32,317 nt of DNA. Source: Oligoflexia bacterium. Lineage in GTDB: Bacteria > Bdellovibrionota > Bacteriovoracia > Bacteriovoracales > Bacteriovoracaceae. The notes beneath the pieces are model-generated. The model saw only the letters and a list, made by a program, of their open reading frames with translations, did not search any database and was not told the DNA's origin. The DNA lies in assembly GCA_015231325.1 (NCBI GenBank), contig JADGBS010000019.1, positions 1 to 32,317 on the forward strand. Reading direction: 5' to 3'. Both the position numbers and the translations under genes were made by a program. Shown here piece by piece: positions 1 to 6,954 of this stretch (positions are counted from its first letter, which is position 1; every line of letters starts with the position of its first letter).

Positions 1-347
1 TATACATTTTCTCCATTCACTCCTACGCAGGCAGCATCTATCCAATGATCTTTTCGATATCCTTGTTTTTCTCGGTTAAACTTTGTTCTACCTACAGAGT
101 AAGTGGTAACTGGTAGTGCTAAAGTTGAACTGATTGTTGTCGGTAATACTTTGCGGAGAATGTTCACATGAGAAGCATCGCTAAGAGAAGTTTTGGTTTG
201 TCTTAGAATGGCGTTTCTTTTTGCGATATCTTTTATCAAGAGTAGAAATATAGGATGGAGGTAGTTTTCGATTGTTTTGTTAATTCTTTGTTGATCCTTT
301 ATTAATCTTCGTCTTTTGTTTTTTTGGGAGGTTCCAATGAAAAAGTC
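1..347 (-). pseudogene. iscB: IscB-type RuvC/HNH nuclease, C-terminal remnant (cut by window edge)
   Basis: The minus-strand frame is open from an in-frame stop at 348-350 down to the window edge and has no ATG at its upstream end. Its translation carries LSDASHVN, then an LPV segment, then GRTKFNRE, then KDHWIDAACVG. Order and spacing match the RuvC-III region of IscB proteins, the RNA-guided (OMEGA) ancestors of Cas9, where the consensus is DA..VN..R, LPV, GRTK.NR, K.HW.DAACVG. The part before it (INKTIENYL) resembles the end of the IscB HNH domain. The RRXRR/bridge-helix, RuvC-I, RuvC-II and most HNH sequence are absent: that space is taken by the start of a plus-strand gene. The locus is therefore 5'-truncated and probably inactive. 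Its guide RNA, normally encoded next to iscB on the transposon, was not seen in the retained sequence. The family call is firm on motifs; the pseudogene status is inferred. Confidence 0.82.
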
Positions 348-801
348 CTACCTTTCTTCCATTTTATTGTCATCAGTATTAGCTTGTATTTTCTGCATCA
401 GCAGTGCGTTTGCCACTGAAAATAATTTCAAAGCGCAAAATTTTGATGGCGATGGAAATTATGTCGCCTGTTTTTATACTAAGGTGGTGAAGGGTGATGG
501 ATTTTCTAATGTCATGGTAAAAAATGAATGTCCCACAGAAGTACTAATTACTAACTTTGTTGTTAAAGTTGGATGGTATATCGATCCTCAGGATATAGGA
601 GAACATGTAATCGATTTTCCAATTATTAACGATGGAAAATGGGTAACCATATATACGGTGCGTAAACGTTCCGATGGAAAACGATGGGACTTTCTCTATG
701 AGATGATGTGGAACCCAAATAACGGAAGTAGCTCTGATTTTTTCTGTCGCCACTGGGCGAATAGACCGATGACAGTAGTTAAAATCTGTCGCGGATATTG
801 A
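337..801 (+). CDS. Small exported protein of unknown function
   Basis: Encodes 154 aa from ATG 337, which has a GGGAGG ribosome site a few bases upstream; the seven codons before this ATG lack their own site. A classical Sec signal peptide (KK start, hydrophobic stretch, cleavage likely after AFA, around residue 27) precedes a mature region of about 127 aa with four cysteines (in VACFY, NECPT, FFCRH, KICRG), suitable for two disulfides in the periplasm or outside the cell. No family was recognised. The gene starts inside the truncated iscB remnant, facing away from it, so it marks the junction where the iscB 5' half was lost. It is the only plus-strand member of the run of exported proteins extending to 8855. 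Confidence 0.8.
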   Translation: MKKSYLSSILLSSVLACIFCISSAFATENNFKAQNFDGDGNYVACFYTKVVKGDGFSNVMVKNECPTEVLITNFVVKVGWYIDPQDIGEHVIDFPIINDGKWVTIYTVRKRSDGKRWDFLYEMMWNPNNGSSSDFFCRHWANRPMTVVKICRGY

Positions 802-976
802 TATTTTTACCTTTATTCACAACTTACTTCGAAATCATTAAGAGTATGTAGTTTGATTTTTTTGTTAAAAGAATAATAAATTGGATTGTCATATTTTTTC
901 GTGTTTTGCTTAAAACGAAAAACAAGTATTGTTTTATCCAACGGAGGAATTATCCAGTAATTGCTACTAATGGCCA

Positions 977-2323
977 CTAGTGGCCCAGCAAATTTATTTT
1001 TGAAAAATCAATATCTAATGAATTTTCTTTCAAACCTATGGTATCCAAAATATTTCTTTGGTCATTACCACTAATTATGTCTAGCTTTATCTTTTCCACA
1101 ATTTCTTTTGCCTGTGATAACAGTTCCTTTACATCGCTTTCGTATCTAGTGCATTTTGAATTTTCACTCATAATATGGGAAGAATTTATTTCAACTATTG
1201 GTGGTAAACAATCACGTTCATATATGAAATCAAATTCAAGGGTACTTTCTTTTTCTTTTTGTAATTTATAAGGGGGGCGAATATAGGGAACACAACGAAA
1301 ATTTATTGGAATATTAGATCGTGAACCAATTATCTTTTGAATTTTGCCTTGTCTTGAAACTCCTCTTATTTCGTTGAAACGCAAAAAAGACTCTATTCCT
1401 GAATAACCGTCGGGAATCTTAAATTCAAAGAACTGATTGGCCATGCTACGTAGATATTGAAAATAGTTATTATTAGGAATATTTGAGTTGCGATATTGTA
1501 GGGGCAGTAGATTGTAATTGCCTATTCCATCTAAATCCTCTGGACCTGGTGGGTATAATTTTTTTAATTTATGTAACATCTCTTTTCTCTTGCTTAATGG
1601 CAATTCCATCAATAGATCCGCAAGACTATTCATTCGGGTGATGGGGTGGTAAACTTTTGTATTAAAGTGTGTACTTTGCATGGTAAGAATACGGGCCAGT
1701 CCAAAATCTGTGAAATAAGGAACAACAAGATGAAACAAAATCGATCTGTCCTGTGCTTCGGCCGCATTTTGTATAGTTCTTGCAAATTTCAGCATCTGGC
1801 TTCCTGAATAGACCCCATCGTCTATTCTAAAAACATTGGAAACATCTTTATTCTTCGCTAAATAGTCTTCAAGTTGATCATTTGTAATTACATCAAAAAT
1901 TTTGTTTGTAAATCTGTCTCTATAAAGGCCATAAATCCATTGAGAACTTTTTTTTGGATCAGTAACCACTACGAAACGTTCATTTCCTATGCTGTCCAAA
2001 AATTGAACAAGAAGAACTTCTATATTTTTTTGAAAACTATTGTAGGAAACCATTTGACTTGTATCCAGTAAAAATTGAGCAACATCTCCAGCGTTTTTTC
2101 CGAAATGCAGACGACTAAGCAGCAACCATAATTTACAATTATCACTGTTTTTGTCGAATACTATCGGCATTGGTGTTAATACTTCTGTATTACCAATACT
2201 GTTAATATTAGATTTTTTGTCATCATCTGCCTGAGCGGCGGCAAAAGCAAAATAATAATTGAAACAGATTAAATTAAGAAAACAAACGACCAGTACATAT
2301 AAATATATTTTTTTTAAAGACAT
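977..2323 (-). CDS. Exported protein with phosphoribosyltransferase-like motif, paralogue of the upstream gene
   Basis: Encodes 448 aa with a signal peptide (residues 1 to about 30, ending FAFAAA). It aligns along its length with the product of the gene just upstream (2329-3987): shared blocks include NCKLWLL, FVVVTDPKKSSQW, RIDDGVYSGSQM, LYPPG, DGIGNY, NQFFEFKIPDG, GIESFLRFN, NFRCVPY and EFDFIYERDC. RIDDGVYSG (DD at 168-169) follows a predicted strand and precedes a helix and a strand (FHLVVPY), which is the pattern of the PRPP loop in type I phosphoribosyltransferases and in PRTase-like domains; this is inference from motif only. The start codon lies 5 nt after the stop of the upstream gene with only a weak AAAGG, so translation is probably coupled. 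It lacks the upstream protein's Ala/Ser insert and Gln-rich tail. Confidence 0.78.
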   Translation of the reverse strand: MSLKKIYLYVLVVCFLNLICFNYYFAFAAAQADDDKKSNINSIGNTEVLTPMPIVFDKNSDNCKLWLLLSRLHFGKNAGDVAQFLLDTSQMVSYNSFQKNIEVLLVQFLDSIGNERFVVVTDPKKSSQWIYGLYRDRFTNKIFDVITNDQLEDYLAKNKDVSNVFRIDDGVYSGSQMLKFARTIQNAAEAQDRSILFHLVVPYFTDFGLARILTMQSTHFNTKVYHPITRMNSLADLLMELPLSKRKEMLHKLKKLYPPGPEDLDGIGNYNLLPLQYRNSNIPNNNYFQYLRSMANQFFEFKIPDGYSGIESFLRFNEIRGVSRQGKIQKIIGSRSNIPINFRCVPYIRPPYKLQKEKESTLEFDFIYERDCLPPIVEINSSHIMSENSKCTRYESDVKELLSQAKEIVEKIKLDIISGNDQRNILDTIGLKENSLDIDFSKINLLGH

Positions 2324-2328
2324 CTGAT

Positions 2329-3987
2329 TTAAGGCCTTTGTTGTTCTAGTTGCACTTGTTGTTCTGCTTGCTCTTGTTGTTGTCGTATTCGGATGTTTCC
2401 AGCAATTGCTGGAAAAACTGTGTCAAGAGTAAAAATATCCCCATTTTCTGATAAACTTTGTAGTTCTTTTAATTTGCGCTCTATATTTCTCCTCTTCATA
2501 TTTGTTTGTTCCGATACTTCCCTTTGCTGACTCAATATCCTTAAACTTCCACTTAGTTGTTTCTCTATAAATTCATGTCCTCCTCGCAATCTGAGCAAAA
2601 CGTCTGTTGCATCTTCTTCATATATTATACACTGGGGGTTGGAAGAACCGTTAACGCAATCACGTTCATAAATAAAATCAAATTCTGCTTCACTTTCTTT
2701 TCTCTTTTTCGCATTAGATTTGTATGGTGGGACCACGTAGGGGATACAGCGAAAATTGATTTCTTGACGACTCTTTGTTCCTGTTATTGAAATTATTTTT
2801 TCCGGTTCTTCCGATCTGGAGGGTGACCCTGGAGGAGTTCGAACTTGGTTGTACCTTAAGAAAGGTTCTATTCCTGAGCGACCATCTGGGACCTTAAATT
2901 GAAAGAATTGATTGGGAATGCTTTTTAGATACTCCATATATGCCTTGTTTTTGTCACCTTGAAATTTTGCTAATAATCTTGGCCATAGCTCATAGTCACC
3001 AATTCCTCCAAGATTTGGATGTCCCGGGGGATAAATGGACTGTAATTCCCTTAGGAGCAATGCTTTTGCCCTATTGTTACCACCGCCCTCGACATCGGGA
3101 AATTTTTCGTTAATAAGTTCATTTATGCTTTTGATCCGGACACGTGAGTTGAATTTGACGGCAAAGCTAGCAGAACTGTTTTCAGAAGCAGCGCTGGCGT
3201 GGGGGGAGGCCGTGGCTGCCTGTGCGGACGTCGCTAGAACCCTCCTTTTCCCATGTTCACTACTGTAAGGGGCCACTACATGGAGCGTTCCCCTCTTTCC
3301 TTGACTTAGTAATATTTTTTTCACGTTCTTTGCATATTTACTCATTTGTTCACCGGAGTATATCCCATCATCCATTCTAACAATATTGGTGACTTCTGGA
3401 TGGATCGCCAAAAAATTACTTAGAGAACTTTCTAATACTACTGAATAATTTTTTCCAGCAAACCGATCTTCAAATTTTGCCATTAACCATTCAGAACTTT
3501 TCTCTTCGTCGACTACGATTACAAAGCTTTCATCGCCGATATCAGCAAGTAATACATCGATGCATTGATTCATTTCTTGGGAAAAAGTAGCGTAATCGAT
3601 ATACTTGGTCCCTTCTAGAAGAAATTGTGGCAATAGTTCGAACGGTGGTGAAGAAAATCCTCCGCGCGGTATCGGTGGTGAGGAAAGCATCGGAAAATAT
3701 GTCTGGGCGAAAAGCCATAACCTGCAATTTGGACTATCTTTATCAAATGAAATTGCAGCAGGATCCGCATTTCTTAATCTTTGATAACCAGTATATTCTG
3801 GAGCAGGCAAGAGCGTTTCTTGGATGGTTGATTGTAGGGGTGTGTATGGTGCGCCTGGTAATAGATTACACCCAGGAGAAGATGCTGTCGCTGTCACAGC
3901 TGTTGAAAAAAACATGCATGATATTAGTATATATCTAAATATTGTTATTCGTCCCCAAGAGCTTATTTTTCTTCGTTGATGAATCAT
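2329..3987 (-). CDS. Exported protein with phosphoribosyltransferase-like motif and Gln-rich tail
   Basis: Encodes 552 aa; AGGTGG lies 7 nt before ATG 3987. The N-terminus has basic residues (QRRK) and a hydrophobic stretch (about 15-35), consistent with a signal peptide ending near ATASS. The central region matches its paralogue downstream, including FVIVVDEEKSSEW (155-167) and RMDDGIYSGEQM, with the PRPP-loop-like DDGIYSG at 206-212 followed by helix and strand (LHVVAPYSSEHG). An Ala/Ser-rich insert follows at about 254-273, absent from the paralogue. The end is a Gln/Glu-rich coiled-coil-like tail (QQQEQAEQQVQLEQQ). No substrate can be assigned. It is probably co-transcribed with the paralogue (5 nt gap) and perhaps with 4024-4620 upstream (36 nt gap). 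PRTase relationship is inferred, not established. Confidence 0.78.
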   Translation of the reverse strand: MIHQRRKISSWGRITIFRYILISCMFFSTAVTATASSPGCNLLPGAPYTPLQSTIQETLLPAPEYTGYQRLRNADPAAISFDKDSPNCRLWLFAQTYFPMLSSPPIPRGGFSSPPFELLPQFLLEGTKYIDYATFSQEMNQCIDVLLADIGDESFVIVVDEEKSSEWLMAKFEDRFAGKNYSVVLESSLSNFLAIHPEVTNIVRMDDGIYSGEQMSKYAKNVKKILLSQGKRGTLHVVAPYSSEHGKRRVLATSAQAATASPHASAASENSSASFAVKFNSRVRIKSINELINEKFPDVEGGGNNRAKALLLRELQSIYPPGHPNLGGIGDYELWPRLLAKFQGDKNKAYMEYLKSIPNQFFQFKVPDGRSGIEPFLRYNQVRTPPGSPSRSEEPEKIISITGTKSRQEINFRCIPYVVPPYKSNAKKRKESEAEFDFIYERDCVNGSSNPQCIIYEEDATDVLLRLRGGHEFIEKQLSGSLRILSQQREVSEQTNMKRRNIERKLKELQSLSENGDIFTLDTVFPAIAGNIRIRQQQEQAEQQVQLEQQRP

Positions 3988-4023
3988 ATGGCGGCCACCT
4001 TCGTCATCCGTAATACAAATAAA

Positions 4024-4620
4024 CTATTTGAATTTTTTAAAAGTATCTAGTATCTCTCGTAAAGTTTTTCCCAAGTTGTTGTTATCACCATTCATGTAGT
4101 AATTGCGACAATTTGCCTTTTTAGAGAAAGTGATTTTTTTACCGTTGCTATCTGTGAAGGTGTAATTAGTTGTGGGCGCATTTAAGCACATGCCGAGACC
4201 AGAACTTTCTGATACGAGTTCTCCTACAGGTATTTCTCCTATGGCATCTAGTAATTTGTTCAATTTGTTGATGGCGGATGGAGATAAGTTTGCTATTTTT
4301 GTGGTTTTTATTTGGTTAGAGAGAGACACGTCTGATGAGTCAAATGAGATAACTGAACCACTCTTTAGAATCCTTATTCCGTCCTGCCTATTTAACATAT
4401 TTGAGTGCAAAGAACCACTTGAGGTTTTCATTTCAAGGATGACATTGTCTGCCGTGCTGATGTCTGCAATGCTATCGTTCGCCAGGTCATTTTCTTGGGG
4501 TTGGGGTTCGTTGTTAGCAGATGCTGGGGGTGCTTGTAAAGTCATGATAAAAGCTGCGATAATTAAACCGGTCCGCATAAGAAAGATAAATAGTAATTTT
4601 TTACGAAGTCGAAATTCCAT
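4024..4620 (-). CDS. Exported protein of unknown function
   Basis: Encodes 198 aa with AGGAG 5 nt before the ATG. The N-terminus is a signal peptide (basic FRLRKK, hydrophobic 8-30, likely cleavage after PASA). The mature part holds an acidic linker, a segment with strand-like alternation (GIRILKSGSVISFDSS), a helix (LSPSAINKLNKLLDAIGEI) and two cysteines (GMCLN and ANCRN) in a compact C-terminal domain of about 85 aa that could form one disulfide. No family was recognised. It sits 36 nt upstream of the PRTase-like pair on the same strand, so joint expression is likely. Role unknown; periplasmic or secreted location is well supported. Confidence 0.75.
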   Translation of the reverse strand: MEFRLRKKLLFIFLMRTGLIIAAFIMTLQAPPASANNEPQPQENDLANDSIADISTADNVILEMKTSSGSLHSNMLNRQDGIRILKSGSVISFDSSDVSLSNQIKTTKIANLSPSAINKLNKLLDAIGEIPVGELVSESSGLGMCLNAPTTNYTFTDSNGKKITFSKKANCRNYYMNGDNNNLGKTLREILDTFKKFK

Positions 4621-4703
4621 AAACGCTCCTTTTCAGACACCATTTCGTCCTAATCGGTACGTCAAATAAGAACTTTAATTTTTTTATCGGGATTCCATCT
4701 TTG

Positions 4704-5018
4704 CTAGAAGGGTTCTTTAATAGGAAGATTTTTGTCGACAAGATTTAACATAAGAACGCGGCATTCTCTTGATTCAATGATTACCTCATATTTGTCAGAG
4801 TAACCATGATTTCGATAATTGGCCCAAATTACATAGGAATCTTGATTGCTAACTGATGATACCAGTCCGCCGACGAGATCGGTAATCATCGCTCGATCAG
4901 AAATTAATGCAATCGCACGGATGGCATCACGTGCGATTTTAGGCGTATAACAATTTGCCTGAGATATCATTGGTGCAATAACAAGATAAACCCCTAGTAA
5001 TACGGTGACTAATCTCAT
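4704..5018 (-). CDS. Small exported protein of unknown function
   Basis: Encodes 104 aa with GGAG 5 nt before ATG. A short signal peptide (MRLVTVLLGVYLVIAPMISQA) probably ends before NCYTPKIARD. The mature part, about 83 aa, has two cysteines (NCYTP and RECRVL), so one disulfide is possible. The central block (ALISDRAMITDLVGGLVSS) looks helical and the end (YEVIIESRECRVLMLNLVDK) looks like paired strands. Nothing links it to a known family. It is the third of six same-strand exported genes between 8855 and 977. Confidence 0.7.
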   Translation of the reverse strand: MRLVTVLLGVYLVIAPMISQANCYTPKIARDAIRAIALISDRAMITDLVGGLVSSVSNQDSYVIWANYRNHGYSDKYEVIIESRECRVLMLNLVDKNLPIKEPF

Positions 5019-5171
5019 AATTTCTCCGCTTGCTGGTTAAATACGAGTAATTTGCACATAACGCACTATAGTGGACCCCATTGTCACATCTATTATTATT
5101 TTTTGTGCAGTTTGTGAAGAAAATAATGTGATTACGAGAGTTACATAAAAACCTATTGTAATTGTAGTAGG

Positions 5172-6734
5172 TTAGTTACATGCTTCTCTAAATTTTCCTA
5201 GCAGCTCTTGGTATTTTTTGCTGGCCCTTTTATCATTTTGATCTGGTTTCCATCCTTCAAATAGCATTAGTTTTGCTTGGTAGAGCGTTTCTCCAGTTGT
5301 AGTCCTGCCATATGGTGCTGTGATTCTATAAAGTCGTCCTGGTTCTTTAGTAAATTCGATCAGATCGTCGAAAGAATTTTTGACAGGTAGTGCTTCGTTT
5401 TCATATGCATTTTCGATTCGGCGGATTATTTTTTTTTCATTTGGTTCTATAATCAGTGTGTTGTTAGTCCTTATGACTTTCGCTGTAGCACGGATAAGAT
5501 TCTGGTACTCTTGACTTTTATTTTGTATTGCATTAAGTTCTGCTAATTGCGACAAATATTTTCCGTCTGTGCATAATGCTGTTTCATAACGTATAACAAT
5601 ATCTGCCAGATCTTCTTTCATCCTTGGCTTTTTGTCAATAAGTGCTTGGTATAGACTAATAAGAGATTCAATATGTGCCTCTAAGGGTGATGTTTCTCTT
5701 GGAACTGCCACTGTGTTGCTTGCCGATGAGGAAGCAGCAGATGGTTGTGGAATAGAAGGAGCGGCTGCCGCGGCACCAGTACTAACGGGACTACTTGCAG
5801 CACTAGAACCACTCGCTGCTGATGAGGCCGCGGTGGTGGCAGCAACCACTACTGGTATACGTGGTGCTGGTGCTAGTGGTGGTTTCCTCTCGCTGGCAAC
5901 AGCAACAGTGGGAGCAGCGGGAGCAACAGCAGCGGGAGCAGCAAAAAGATTCAATATCTTCCTCTTAACTGTGTCGTTACAAAACGACTCGGTCATCTTC
6001 ATAGAGACTTCTCTTTGATAATTGCTTCTGGCATTTATAGTCGATGCGTCTCCTTTATTTTGGAGAAATTCTTTTTTGCGATTTGCGTAGCCCCTCAATA
6101 GTTTTTCTACGCTTCGTTCTAGTTGCGGGTGGTCAGTAATGTATTTTTTTATGCGAGAAGAGTCTGTATTAATATGTCTATCAGGCCAAGAGGTACGGTT
6201 AGAGTATTCTTCCTGAGAAGCATATTGGGTTTTTGATTGATCCTCTAATGCTACCCAATCGTCATAATATTGTTTTTGTTCGTTATAACTATCTTTTAAC
6301 ATGCAACTCAATAAAGGTCTGAGCTTTGGATATGCATCCAACATGCTACAAATTTTTTCTGAATTCTCAGGAGGTTGATTTTTGATCCAAGTTGCTATGG
6401 CACCAGGTGTGGATTCCATATTATCCAAATTTTTAATAGGCGCATTGCCTTTGAGAAGGTTTATGCTTTCTATACAACGGTCATGCCATTTTTTTTCTTT
6501 ATTACAACACTCCCTTACGATTTCTTCTAATTTGGTTGGATTAAATATGGATGTCATTGGTGCTACCGCTGAAGATGTACCTGAAGCATTACATTGTGCA
6601 GCAGTTGAACCTGGCGTCAAGTTCTTAATTTCTGTCAGTGCTGCGTCTACATCCGTGGTCGGGGCCGGGTTATCCTTACTACCTCCACAAAATCCATTTA
6701 AAGAAAAAGGATTAATGAACAAGACAAATAACAT
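5172..6734 (-). CDS. Exported helical protein with long Ala/Ser/Pro linker; start uncertain
   Basis: Encodes 520 aa if ATG 6734 is used. The N-terminus (MLFVLFINPFSLNGFCGG) is hydrophobic but lacks a basic n-region. Residues about 35-260 form a Cys-containing, mainly helical domain (ECCNKEKKWHDRC, about 75-87). Residues about 264-345 are an Ala/Ser/Pro/Val linker, and about 345-520 form a second helical domain. No known family was recognised. The start is odd: ATG 6734 has no ribosome site, while a strong one (AGGAGAAGGAG) sits directly before ATG 6772, which opens a signal-peptide-like frame (MFIRSLSISILLQ) that is out of frame with the main gene and stops after 24 codons. Either a single-base change has shifted the frame inside the signal peptide, or an unusual start is used. 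Confidence 0.68.
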   Translation of the reverse strand: MLFVLFINPFSLNGFCGGSKDNPAPTTDVDAALTEIKNLTPGSTAAQCNASGTSSAVAPMTSIFNPTKLEEIVRECCNKEKKWHDRCIESINLLKGNAPIKNLDNMESTPGAIATWIKNQPPENSEKICSMLDAYPKLRPLLSCMLKDSYNEQKQYYDDWVALEDQSKTQYASQEEYSNRTSWPDRHINTDSSRIKKYITDHPQLERSVEKLLRGYANRKKEFLQNKGDASTINARSNYQREVSMKMTESFCNDTVKRKILNLFAAPAAVAPAAPTVAVASERKPPLAPAPRIPVVVAATTAASSAASGSSAASSPVSTGAAAAAPSIPQPSAASSSASNTVAVPRETSPLEAHIESLISLYQALIDKKPRMKEDLADIVIRYETALCTDGKYLSQLAELNAIQNKSQEYQNLIRATAKVIRTNNTLIIEPNEKKIIRRIENAYENEALPVKNSFDDLIEFTKEPGRLYRITAPYGRTTTGETLYQAKLMLFEGWKPDQNDKRASKKYQELLGKFREACN

Positions 6735-6936
6735 TGCAGCAAAATCGAGATTGATAAACTTCTAATAAACATCTCCTTCTCCTGGTTTTTTAAGTTAATT
6801 ATACCGGTATTTCCCGTGACAATTTTTCTAGAGGCACTCTCTTCATTTCGTCAAAAAAAAATTTTTTTTAACAAAATTGTCATTTTTATCTCTAGCGGAC
6901 AAATCAACTACACTCAGATATTTGCGTTCTCATTCC

Positions 6937-6954
6937 TTAGTACTAAAGTACTAA
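6937..6954. repeat. Inverted repeat at the 3' end of the kinase-like gene
   Basis: TTAGTACT, a 2-nt spacer, and AGTACTAA form a perfect 8-bp inverted repeat that includes the stop codon of the kinase-like gene. It could act as a weak 3' hairpin, but no T-run directly follows on the minus strand, so it is not called a terminator. Confidence 0.4.

Noticed and set aside
337-801. Antisense continuation of iscB through the plus-strand exported gene
   Set aside because: The minus frames across this stretch show no IscB RuvC-I/II or HNH motifs, and the plus gene has a ribosome site and signal peptide.
4172-4669. Plus-strand 165-codon open frame
   Set aside because: It is antisense to the exported 198-aa protein, which has a ribosome site and signal peptide; the plus frame has neither.
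5632-6018. Plus-strand 128-codon Ala-rich open frame
   Set aside because: It is the antisense shadow of the Ala/Ser/Pro linker in the minus-strand exported protein; it has no ribosome site, and the repeat composition explains the openness.
6853-6869. A9T8 tract as a terminator of the kinase-like gene
   Set aside because: It is a self-complementary A/T tract without a GC stem and lies about 80 nt downstream; a hairpin would be very weak.
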